A stretch of DNA of 56,573 bases, taken from the NCBI GenBank assembly GCA_902621305.1, contig CACNLM010000002.1, positions 133,812 through 190,384 on the forward strand, in the 5' to 3' direction. A program made the translations under genes and the position numbers. Below are positions 45,939-54,058 of the stretch, one piece after another (within the stretch, counting starts at the first letter, position 1; every line of letters starts with the position of its first letter). Source of the DNA: an uncultured Alphaproteobacteria bacterium (lineage in GTDB: Bacteria > Pseudomonadota > Alphaproteobacteria > HIMB59 > GCA-002718135). A model generated the notes under the pieces. The model was given only the letters and a program-made list of their open reading frames with translations, did not search any database and had not been told where the DNA came from.

Positions 45939-47195
45939 ATGAATTTACAAGAATTAAAAGGAAAAGAACCGCAAGAGCTTTTAAAACAGGCAGACAAGCT
46001 TGGTATAGAAAACCCTTCGTCTCTAAGAAAGCAAGATTTGATGTTTGCAATTCTAAAAACAATTGCTGAAGAGGGTGAGATTATTACTGGTTTAGGGGTT
46101 ATTGAAATTATGCAAGATGGTTTTGGTTTTTTAAGGTCTTCAGAGTCAAATTATCTTCCAGGACCAGATGATATCTATATTTCTCCATCTCAAATTAAAA
46201 AATTTAGCTTAAGAACGGGTGATAGTGTTGAAGGTGAAATTAGATCTCCAAAGCAAGGAGAAAGATATTTTGCTATAACTAAAATTAACAAAATAAACGG
46301 TCAAGAAACTGATTTAGTTAAGAACAGGGTTAACTTTGAAGATTTAACACCATTGTATCCTGAAGCAAGGTTCAAACTTGAACAAGAAAAACCTATGCCG
46401 GATAATACAGAAAGAATAATTGATATTATTGCTCCTCTTGGAAAAGGACAAAGACAATTAATTGTTGCGCAACCTTTCACAGGTAAAACAATAATTATGC
46501 AAAAAATTGCTAATGCTATAACTGCTAATAGTCCAGACGCTAAACTGATTGTTCTGCTAATTGATGAAAGACCAGAAGAAGTTACAGATATGCAAAGATC
46601 AGTTAAAGGTGAGGTAATTAGCTCAACCTTTGATGAACCTGCTTCACGCCATGTTCAGGTCGCTGAAATGGTAATTGAAAAAGCTAAGAGACTGGTTGAA
46701 TATAAACATGATGTTGTAATCCTTCTTGATTCAATCACCAGACTTGGAAGAGCATATAACACTGTTGTACCTTCTAGTGGAAAGGTATTAACAGGTGGTG
46801 TTGATGCCAATGCCTTACAAAGACCAAAAAGATTTTTTGGAGCTGCAAGGAATGTAGAAAAAGGTGGATCACTTACAATTATTGCGACTGCTTTAATAGA
46901 TACAGGAAGCAGAATGGACGAGGTCATATTTGAAGAATTTAAAGGTACTGGTAACAGTGAAATGGTCCTAGATAGAAAACTTAGCCAAAAAAGAACCTAT
47001 CCAGCTTTTGATATTGGTAAGTCGGGAACAAGAAAAGAAGAATTATTGCTTGATAAAGATGAGCTTGGAAAAATCTTTATTTTGAGAAAAATACTTGCCC
47101 CAATGGGAAGTACCGAAGCTATGGAGTTCTTGTTAGATAAAATGAAAAATACAAAAACTAACAGTGAATTCTTCCAAAGCATGGGAACTAAATAA
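45939..47195 (+). CDS. rho: transcription termination factor Rho
   Basis: Hexameric RNA helicase that ends transcription at unstructured sites. The 418-residue protein has the N-terminal RNA-binding domain (about 1-125; [22 protein letters not shown]), [19 protein letters not shown] (P-loop with Gln where Pro is common), [25 protein letters not shown] (Q-loop/Walker B) and the R-loop region. In this genome nearly all convergent genes lack intrinsic terminators, so Rho may carry an unusual share of termination. Confidence 0.97.
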   Translation: MNLQELKGKEPQELLKQADKLGIENPSSLRKQDLMFAILKTIAEEGEIITGLGVIEIMQDGFGFLRSSESNYLPGPDDIYISPSQIKKFSLRTGDSVEGEIRSPKQGERYFAITKINKINGQETDLVKNRVNFEDLTPLYPEARFKLEQEKPMPDNTERIIDIIAPLGKGQRQLIVAQPFTGKTIIMQKIANAITANSPDAKLIVLLIDERPEEVTDMQRSVKGEVISSTFDEPASRHVQVAEMVIEKAKRLVEYKHDVVILLDSITRLGRAYNTVVPSSGKVLTGGVDANALQRPKRFFGAARNVEKGGSLTIIATALIDTGSRMDEVIFEEFKGTGNSEMVLDRKLSQKRTYPAFDIGKSGTRKEELLLDKDELGKIFILRKILAPMGSTEAMEFLLDKMKNTKTNSEFFQSMGTK

Positions 47196-47265
47196 ATATA
47201 ATTTTTTTATAATCTTTCTTATTTACTTATTTACTTAATATCATCTTGGGTTTAATCCCCAAAAA

Positions 47266-48552
47266 ATGAAAGCTTCTAAAGAGATTATTTTTGCTCTTGC
47301 TACGCAAAGAGGTAAATCAGGTATAGCTGTTTTTAGGGTTTCGGGAAAAGGCTCTCATACAATAATTAAATCAATATCTTCAAAAAAAAAATTTAAAACA
47401 AACTTTGCTACATTAAACAATTTATTAGACGGAAAGAGCGTTGTAGACCAGACCCTAACAACTTTTTTTAAATCACCAAAAAGCTATACAGGGGAGGATA
47501 TGGTGGAAATATCTTGTCATGGAAGTATTTCTGTAATCAACAAAATAACTAAAACCCTATTAAAAAACCAGATCAGACTTGCTGAGCCCGGAGAGTTTAC
47601 CAAGAGAGCTCTAATTAATGATAAGTTTAGTGTTTTAGAAGCTGAAACAATCAATGATTTAGTTAATGCAGAAACTGAAAATCAAAGAAAGACAGCCATT
47701 GGTAATTTAAGTGGAAATTTAGATAAATTAGTTAATGAAATATCAAATAAACAAAAAAAACTTCTAGCAGATATTGAGGCCATAATTGATTTTGCCGATG
47801 AAGACCTTCCTAAAGAAATATATCAAAACATAAGAGAACAAAATAAGAACATATATAAACAAATTGAAAATATTATTAAAAGATCAACTTTATCTAAACA
47901 AATTCATAACGGTTTTAAAATAACTATTATTGGAAAGCCAAACACGGGAAAATCTTCTTTTATTAATTATATTAATAACAAGGAGGTTTCTATAGTTACT
48001 AATATACCAGGAACTACAACAGATTTAGTAAGCTCCACGCTAGATATAAAAGGAGACAAATACACATTTATTGATACAGCTGGAATAAGAAAATATAAGA
48101 ATGTAATTGAAAAAATAGGTATCCAAAGATCCTTAGAGAGTGCTGAAAAGTCTGATTTAAATATAGTTTTTCTCAAAAACAATGAAAAGAAAAACTACAG
48201 TAAAATAAAATCAAAAATATTTGTTAAATCAAAATATGATACAAATAAAAAGAAAATTAGTGGGGTGCATAGTATTTCATCAGTATCTGGTTATGGAATT
48301 GAGCCTCTTATTAAAATCATATCTTTAAAATTAAAGAAAAAACCAATTTCTGGACCAGTCTTTTCACGTGAAAGACATATGGAAAGCCTAAAGAAATCCC
48401 TTGTAATACTAAAAAGTTTAGATTTAAAAGAAATAGATATTGCTGCTGAAAATGTTAGAAGATCAATTATGTATATTGATGGAATTAATCAAAAATTTGA
48501 TATTGAGAAAATTTTAGATATAATATTTAGTGATTTTTGTATAGGTAAGTAA
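47266..48552 (+). CDS. mnmE: tRNA uridine-5-carboxymethylaminomethyl modification GTPase MnmE
   Basis: With MnmG modifies wobble U34 in tRNAs. The 428-residue protein has the folate-binding N-domain (IFALATQRGKSGIAVFRVSG), the helical domain, the inserted G domain (P-loop GKPNTGKSS; G2 IPGTTTD; G3 DTAGIRK; the catalytic-Glu position in IEKIG conserved) and the C-terminal FCIGK. The base-recognition motif, normally NKxD, reads SKYD. A parS-like palindrome lies within the coding sequence at 48362-48373. Confidence 0.95.
   Translation: MKASKEIIFALATQRGKSGIAVFRVSGKGSHTIIKSISSKKKFKTNFATLNNLLDGKSVVDQTLTTFFKSPKSYTGEDMVEISCHGSISVINKITKTLLKNQIRLAEPGEFTKRALINDKFSVLEAETINDLVNAETENQRKTAIGNLSGNLDKLVNEISNKQKKLLADIEAIIDFADEDLPKEIYQNIREQNKNIYKQIENIIKRSTLSKQIHNGFKITIIGKPNTGKSSFINYINNKEVSIVTNIPGTTTDLVSSTLDIKGDKYTFIDTAGIRKYKNVIEKIGIQRSLESAEKSDLNIVFLKNNEKKNYSKIKSKIFVKSKYDTNKKKISGVHSISSVSGYGIEPLIKIISLKLKKKPISGPVFSRERHMESLKKSLVILKSLDLKEIDIAAENVRRSIMYIDGINQKFDIEKILDIIFSDFCIGK
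48362..48373. other. parS-like ParB binding site inside mnmE
   Basis: The 12-base palindrome TTTCACGTGAAA is the exact core of the bacterial parS consensus (TGTTTCACGTGAAACA); over 16 bases it matches at 13. It lies in the mnmE 3' end, about 2.7 kb upstream of parAB. A second identical core is 191 bp away. The sequence encodes FSRER, so coding constraint does not demand a palindrome. Confidence 0.75.
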
Positions 48553-48564
48553 TTTCACGTGAAA
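48553..48564. other. parS-like ParB binding site between mnmE and mnmG
   Basis: A second exact TTTCACGTGAAA begins directly after the mnmE stop codon. Matches 12 of 16 bases of the long consensus. It occupies most of the 18-bp gap to the mnmG ATG, and the GTG in it would be an alternative in-frame mnmG start. ParB bound here could load condensin and segregate the origin. Confidence 0.75.
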
Positions 48565-48570
48565 AGAGAA

Positions 48571-50436
48571 ATGGACAATAAATTTGATGTAATTGTAATT
48601 GGTGGGGGGCATGCAGGCATAGAAGCAGCATGCTCATCAGCAAGAACTGGATCAAAAACAGCTTTAATTACTCATAAAGTTAATAAAATAGGAGAAATGT
48701 CATGCAATCCTGCAATTGGAGGTCTTGGAAAAGGACATCTTGTAAAGGAAATAGATGCGTTAGATGGAATTATGGCAAAAGCTACAGACAGATCCTGTAT
48801 ACAATTTAGAATGTTGAATTCCAGCAGAGGTGCTGCTGTAAGAGGTCCAAGGGCACAAACAGACCGTATTTTATATAAAAATGCCATAAATAAGCTTGTA
48901 TCTGAGCAAAAAAATCTCAAAATTATTGAGGGTTCAGTGGAAGATTTAATTGTTTTAAATAATCAGGTAAATGGAGTTGTTTTAGGTGATAACAAAAAAA
49001 TAACATCTAAATCTGTGGTTTTAACTACGGGTACTTTCTTACAAGGATTAATAAGAATAGGCTCTGAGAAGCAAGAAGCTGGCAGAGTTGGTGATAAACC
49101 CTCAATAAAGCTTGCAAAAAGGCTTAAGGCGCTAAAGTTTTCAATAGGCAGATTGAAAACAGGAACACCCCCAAGATTACTAAAAAAAACTATAAATTTC
49201 AATGACTTAGATGAACAACACCCAGATAAAAAGCCTGTTCCATTTTCTTTTATCAACAGAGATATCCACATTCCTCAAATATCTTGTTTTATTACTCATA
49301 CAAATAAAAATACCCATGAAATAATCGCTAAGAACCTTAACCTATCACCAATGTATTCGGGAGAAATACAATCAATGGGAGCTAGGTATTGCCCATCTAT
49401 TGAAGATAAAATTAATAAATTCAAAAATAAGTCATCACACCAGATATTTCTTGAGCCAGAAGGATTAGATAGTGATTTAATATATCCAAACGGAATATCC
49501 TCCTCACTTCCAACTGAAATTCAAGAGCAATTTGTTAAAACAATTAAAGGTTTAGAGAATGTTACAATTACACAACCTGCTTATGCAATTGAATATGATT
49601 TTGTTGACCCACAAGAACTAACTCACACACTTGAAACAAAAAAAATTAAAAATTTATTTTTTGCAGGGCAGATAAATGGAACAACTGGATATGAAGAAGC
49701 AGCTGCACAAGGTATAATGGCAGGGATAAATGCATCACTTAAAACAACATCTAATAAAGAATTTATAATACCTAGGTCCTCCGGATATATAGGTGTTTTG
49801 ATAGACGATTTGGTTACAAAAGGAACTAAAGAACCATATAGAATGTTCACTTCAAGGTCCGAATATAGACTTTTACTTCGGGCTGATAATGCAGATTTAA
49901 GACTTACACCTCTTGGAATTGATATAGGTTGTGTTGATATAGATAGGCAAAGAGAATTTGAAAAAAAATCCACAAGGATAAAAGAAGGGTTTAAGTTTGT
50001 AAAAAATCACAAATTCTCTCCAGACGCCCTTTTGAAAAAGGGGATAAAAATAAACAAAGATGGAAAGAAAAGAAATATCATAGACCTTTTGTCGTTTTCT
50101 AGTATTACTACCACCAAACTCAAAAAAATACTTCCTGAATTAAGTGATTTAGAAGACGATGTAATAGAACAAATAGAAATTGAAGCTAAGTACGCAGGTT
50201 ATCTTGATAGGCAAAGAATGGATATTCAAGATTTTGAAAAAGAAGAAAGTTTAATAATTCCAAAATCAACTAATTACAAACTAGTTGGCAGCTTATCCAA
50301 TGAGATAGTAGAAAAATTATCAAAAATTCAACCACCAACTCTTGGAGCAGCCTCAAGAATATCAGGCGTAACACCAGCAGCTACCATAGCACTTCTTAGA
50401 TATATTAAAAAAAATAAAAATAAAAAAGCAGCATAA
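48571..50436 (+). CDS. mnmG: tRNA uridine-5-carboxymethylaminomethyl modification enzyme MnmG (GidA)
   Basis: FAD/NADH partner of MnmE, 621 residues. Dinucleotide-binding [21 protein letters not shown], the conserved [22 protein letters not shown] (with catalytic Cys), and the second FAD motif [20 protein letters not shown]-terminal helical MnmE-binding domain (about 545-620; [17 protein letters not shown]). The ATG at 48571 is preferred over GTG 48559, which lies within the parS site. It follows mnmE by 18 bp. Confidence 0.96.
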   Translation: MDNKFDVIVIGGGHAGIEAACSSARTGSKTALITHKVNKIGEMSCNPAIGGLGKGHLVKEIDALDGIMAKATDRSCIQFRMLNSSRGAAVRGPRAQTDRILYKNAINKLVSEQKNLKIIEGSVEDLIVLNNQVNGVVLGDNKKITSKSVVLTTGTFLQGLIRIGSEKQEAGRVGDKPSIKLAKRLKALKFSIGRLKTGTPPRLLKKTINFNDLDEQHPDKKPVPFSFINRDIHIPQISCFITHTNKNTHEIIAKNLNLSPMYSGEIQSMGARYCPSIEDKINKFKNKSSHQIFLEPEGLDSDLIYPNGISSSLPTEIQEQFVKTIKGLENVTITQPAYAIEYDFVDPQELTHTLETKKIKNLFFAGQINGTTGYEEAAAQGIMAGINASLKTTSNKEFIIPRSSGYIGVLIDDLVTKGTKEPYRMFTSRSEYRLLLRADNADLRLTPLGIDIGCVDIDRQREFEKKSTRIKEGFKFVKNHKFSPDALLKKGIKINKDGKKRNIIDLLSFSSITTTKLKKILPELSDLEDDVIEQIEIEAKYAGYLDRQRMDIQDFEKEESLIIPKSTNYKLVGSLSNEIVEKLSKIQPPTLGAASRISGVTPAATIALLRYIKKNKNKKAA

Positions 50437-50437
50437 T

Positions 50438-51043
50438 TTGGATAAAAGCGCTGTAATAAAAAAATATAATCTTAACAGAAAGCAAATTGATTTAATCAAT
50501 AGCTACATACAAAAGTTAACAAAAAGCAACCAAATACACAATTTAGTAGGCCCCTCCACACTTGATGTTGCTTGGGATAGACACATTAATGATTCATTAC
50601 AGTTGTCTAAATTTATTTTGAAAAAAAATGCTTCAATAATAGACCTGGGTACCGGCGCTGGGTTACCAGGAGTGATCTTACATATTTTTGGGTATTCAAA
50701 TATATTATTGATCGACTCAAAGATGAAAAAAGTAAACTTTATTAAAGAATTCGCACACGAACAGAACTTAGAAATTAAAACTATTTGCACAAGGGTGGAG
50801 AATATCAAAAATCAAAAATTTGACTTTATTATCTGCCGAGCTTTTGCACCACTATTAAAATTATTAGATTATTCACGTTTTTTTAATAAAAAAAATACAT
50901 CATTGCTTTTTCTAAAAGGAAGAAGTGTTAAGAAAGAAATACATGATGCAAAAAAATCCTTTAAGTTTGAATACGATATTTATCCAAGTCAAAGTAAGGG
51001 TGACGGGTATGTTTTAAAAATAAACAAATATAAAAAGCTGTGA
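50438..51043 (+). CDS. rsmG: 16S rRNA (guanine-527-N7)-methyltransferase
   Basis: Also called GidB. The 201-residue Rossmann methyltransferase has WDRHINDSLQL, the SAM loop IIDLGTGAGLPGVIL and ICRAFAPLLKLL. It begins with TTG one base after the mnmG stop and overlaps parA by 4 bp. The mnmG-rsmG-parA-parB order is nearly universal near bacterial origins. Confidence 0.94.
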   Translation: MDKSAVIKKYNLNRKQIDLINSYIQKLTKSNQIHNLVGPSTLDVAWDRHINDSLQLSKFILKKNASIIDLGTGAGLPGVILHIFGYSNILLIDSKMKKVNFIKEFAHEQNLEIKTICTRVENIKNQKFDFIICRAFAPLLKLLDYSRFFNKKNTSLLFLKGRSVKKEIHDAKKSFKFEYDIYPSQSKGDGYVLKINKYKKL

Positions 51044-51813
51044 AAAAAATCATCTCTATATCCAACCAAAAAGGGGGTGTTGGCAAAACAACAACCACAA
51101 TAAATCTAGCAACATCATTAGCTGCAGTCAAAAAAAACGTTTTAATTGTCGATGCTGACCCACAAGGTAATGCGAGCACAGGACTAGGACTTTCTTATGA
51201 TGAAAGAAAACCATCAATTTATGAAATGATTCATGAAAAGAAACTTTTAAGTGAAGGTATAAAAGAAACATTAATTCCTGGTCTCAAAATAATTGGCGCA
51301 AACACAGATTTAGCTGCAGCGGAAGTAGAACTTACAAATTTTGAAAACAGAGAGTACGTCTTTAGATCAATATTTGCAGAAATTAATAATTTTGATTTTA
51401 TTTTTATAGATTGTCCACCAGCACTTGGTTTACTTACAATTAATTCACTAGTAGCATCAGATACCACACTAATTCCACTTCAGTCTGAGTTTTTTGCTCT
51501 TGAAGGCCTTTCAGCATTAATGCAAACAATCAAACTAATTCAACAAAACTTCAATAATAATCTAAAGATTGAAGGAATACTATTAACTATGTTAGACAAA
51601 AGAAATTCACTAAGCTCTTTAGTTGAGAAAGATGTAAGACAACATTTTGGAAACCAAGTATACAAAACAACCATTCCCAGAAATGTTAAAATATCAGAGG
51701 CCCCAAGCCATGGTAAACCAGCATTAGTATACGATACACAAGCCGCAGGCTCTTTGGCTTATATAGAGCTTGCAAAAGAAGTAATTTTAAATCAAAATAA
51801 AAACTATGAATAA
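51040..51813 (+). CDS. parA: chromosome partitioning ATPase ParA (Soj)
   Basis: ParA moves ParB-bound origins using ATP-dependent DNA binding. The 257-residue protein has the deviant Walker A KGGVGKTTT, VLIVDADPQGNASTGLG, and the Walker B region FDFIFIDCPPALGLLT. It lacks the N-terminal helix-turn-helix of plasmid ParAs, so is the chromosomal type. It starts with GTG overlapping the rsmG stop (GTGA) and overlaps parB by 8 bp. Confidence 0.96.
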   Translation: MKKIISISNQKGGVGKTTTTINLATSLAAVKKNVLIVDADPQGNASTGLGLSYDERKPSIYEMIHEKKLLSEGIKETLIPGLKIIGANTDLAAAEVELTNFENREYVFRSIFAEINNFDFIFIDCPPALGLLTINSLVASDTTLIPLQSEFFALEGLSALMQTIKLIQQNFNNNLKIEGILLTMLDKRNSLSSLVEKDVRQHFGNQVYKTTIPRNVKISEAPSHGKPALVYDTQAAGSLAYIELAKEVILNQNKNYE

Positions 51814-52648
51814 AGAAAATAAACTAGGAATGGGCCTAGGAGCTCTTTTATCCACAAACAATAATAAAAACGAAGACAATAACAGTGTTCAAAAGATTAA
51901 TATTTCACAAATAATACCTAATCCATTACAACCAAGAAAAAACTTTAAAGAAGATGATTTAAAAGAACTTTCATCATCAATTAAAAACCAAGGCTTAATA
52001 CAACCAATAATTATTAAACCTATAGAAGGTAATCAGTTTCAAATAATCGCTGGAGAAAGAAGGTGGAGAGCGTGTCAGCTAAATGGAATGCATGAGGTTG
52101 ATTGTGTAATTAAAAATATTGATGATATTAATGTTTTAGAAGCTGCATTAATAGAAAATATTCAAAGAGAAGATTTAAATGTTATTGAAGAAGCCAATGC
52201 TTATAAAGGCTTAATTGATATTAAAGGTATAAACAATGAAAACCTTGCTAAATTAATTGGAAAAAGCCCAAGTCATATTTCAAATATTTTACGCCTTCTT
52301 GAGCTTGATAAAAAAATACAAAAACAAGTTATAAGTGGCGACCTGTCTATGGGTCATGCACGCGCACTCATTGGTGTGCCAGATGCAATTAAAAAAGCAA
52401 ATGAAATAATTGAAAAAAAACTTAGTGTAAGACAGGTTGAGAAAATAACATCTGAATTTAAAAAAAATAAAACAAAGAAAATTTCTAAAGACCCAAATAT
52501 ATTAGATCTTGAAAAAGAACTTTCTGATAAAATAGGACTTAAAACATCAATACAATTTAATGAGAATGGCTCATCTGGATCTCTGACACTTTATTATTCA
52601 GACTTAAATCAATTAGATGATTTGATGAAAAGACTTAAGAAACAGTAA
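51806..52648 (+). CDS. parB: chromosome partitioning protein ParB (Spo0J)
   Basis: CTP-dependent clamp that loads at parS. The 280-residue protein has the N-terminal MGLGALLS ParA-interacting segment, Asn-rich linker, the CTPase domain with NPLQPRKNF and AGERRWRACQ, the helix-turn-helix (LAKLIGKSPSHISNILRLLEL) and a C-terminal dimerisation tail. Its likely targets, two TTTCACGTGAAA sites, are about 3.3 kb upstream. The 3' end overlaps convergent holA by 14 bp. Confidence 0.96.
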   Translation: MNKENKLGMGLGALLSTNNNKNEDNNSVQKINISQIIPNPLQPRKNFKEDDLKELSSSIKNQGLIQPIIIKPIEGNQFQIIAGERRWRACQLNGMHEVDCVIKNIDDINVLEAALIENIQREDLNVIEEANAYKGLIDIKGINNENLAKLIGKSPSHISNILRLLELDKKIQKQVISGDLSMGHARALIGVPDAIKKANEIIEKKLSVRQVEKITSEFKKNKTKKISKDPNILDLEKELSDKIGLKTSIQFNENGSSGSLTLYYSDLNQLDDLMKRLKKQ

Positions 52649-53573
52649 TCTTTTTTATGTTTAGAAAAAACCTGAGACCAAAAATTTTTGATAATCCAAC
52701 ATTCTTTCTTAAAACCTTTTCTGTTGATAATAATAATTTTAAGAGCACCCTCTTTTTTTGTGGTCCATACCTCCTATAAATATCAATTAAAAAATTTTTT
52801 TCTCTAAATAAATATACCGGTATTTGTCTTGTGTAATGTCCCTCATCTTTTGAGTCGATAATCAATTGGCAAAAAAATTTACAATAGTAATAAAACTCAT
52901 TAACATCTGAAGAAGTAATAATTTTCTCTCTATAAACCTCTATAATTTCTTTGTTCTTTCTCAATAAGTAAAAAAAAACTTTCTCTTTACCGGTCTCGCT
53001 TATTGTTAAAAGTTTTTTTACGTTATTAGTTGTTATTTCTTCATAACTTAATGACAAAATTTTTTCTAAACCATCTTCAAAAAAAGCATATTTGTTATCT
53101 AGTTTTTCTACCAATAACCAATATAGGTTTTTTTCTATACTTAACCCCGATGACTCTAAATAATGATTCAATATTTTAACTTTTGAATCTTTATCTAACT
53201 CGTAACAATCGATTAAATATGAGTCTTTGTTTTTAATAAACACATTCTTAATTTTTTTAATTTTTGGAGAATTAACTTCAATAAATATAAATATATCATC
53301 ACTCACTTTTAGATTATTTAAAACGTCATCATTAATTCCTTTGCAGCTTTTGATTATAATCACTTTTTTCTCTTCAAATAATCCTACCTCATCAATATAC
53401 TCATCAATCGAACCTATATTTTTTATCGATACATTTGTTTGTTCTCTAAAACTTTTAATTATTTTATCACTTATTCTTTCAATAAGCGTAATTTCGTTTC
53501 CACTTATAAAATAAAATTTTTTATTTAGATTAAAGCTTTTGCTTAATAATATAGCAAGTGGCTCTATCTTCAT
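52635..53573 (-). CDS. holA: DNA polymerase III delta subunit
   Basis: Clamp-loader subunit, about 312 residues, weakly conserved as is typical. It starts with FYFISGNEITLIERISDKI (nucleotide-fold remnant without a functional P-loop), then KKVIIIKSCKGI and the C-terminal collar domain. Assignment rests on these patterns and on location after lptE and against parB, the alphaproteobacterial order. The ATG at 53573 overlaps the lptE stop (ATGA); a TTG two codons upstream is the alternative. Confidence 0.88.
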   Translation of the reverse strand: MKIEPLAILLSKSFNLNKKFYFISGNEITLIERISDKIIKSFREQTNVSIKNIGSIDEYIDEVGLFEEKKVIIIKSCKGINDDVLNNLKVSDDIFIFIEVNSPKIKKIKNVFIKNKDSYLIDCYELDKDSKVKILNHYLESSGLSIEKNLYWLLVEKLDNKYAFFEDGLEKILSLSYEEITTNNVKKLLTISETGKEKVFFYLLRKNKEIIEVYREKIITSSDVNEFYYYCKFFCQLIIDSKDEGHYTRQIPVYLFREKNFLIDIYRRYGPQKKRVLLKLLLSTEKVLRKNVGLSKIFGLRFFLNIKKITVS

Positions 53574-54058
53574 TGACAACTATCTATATTTGTATTTGAT
53601 AAACCAGATATAAACCTAGATAAATTTTGACTGATTGCTATTTCATATTTTTTTTCCAAAGATGCATCAGTTCCATAATTGTAACCCTCAGATTTTGGCA
53701 TAATCATAAAATAAGATAATATTTCTTTAATGTAGCTAACACAATTTTGATTTTTTGAAGTTAGTTTGTAACTGAATCTTAATTCATATCTTAGGTTTGA
53801 TGAAGCTTGATTAGTTTCTACAGATCTATTTGTTTTAACCTCTTCAATCTCAATTAATAAATCATATTCATTTGTTTTATTCTCTCCAAAAAACATTGGT
53901 ATAAAAGACTTCATATAAATAAAATTTACACCTGTTGTGCTAACATTAGTTTTTTCATAAAGAGGATTTGTAAGATTTTCATTATTTTTATATACAAATT
54001 CTAAATTGCTACAGGATGATGTAAAAAGAAATAAAACAGTAAATAAAAAATTTTTCAT
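53570..54058 (-). CDS. lptE: LptE-like LPS-assembly lipoprotein
   Basis: The 162-residue protein has a lipoprotein signal (FTSSC, lipidated C16) and a short mature domain: [30 protein letters not shown] and [12 protein letters not shown], consistent with the LptE fold that plugs LptD at the outer membrane. LptE sequences diverge quickly, so location between leuS and holA is the main support. It overlaps leuS by 4 bp and holA by 4 bp. It implies an LPS-bearing outer membrane. Confidence 0.78.
   Translation of the reverse strand: MKNFLFTVLFLFTSSCSNLEFVYKNNENLTNPLYEKTNVSTTGVNFIYMKSFIPMFFGENKTNEYDLLIEIEEVKTNRSVETNQASSNLRYELRFSYKLTSKNQNCVSYIKEILSYFMIMPKSEGYNYGTDASLEKKYEIAISQNLSRFISGLSNTNIDSCQ

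Noticed and set aside
46440-46500. Rho P-loop with Gln in place of Pro (AQPFTGKT)
   Set aside because: The GKT core and all other motifs are intact, so ordinary lineage variation is the simplest reading.
51848-51856. Perfect E. coli-type DnaA box TTATCCACA
   Set aside because: Single copy within the parB coding sequence, no cluster or AT-rich unwinding region beside it; not treated as an origin.
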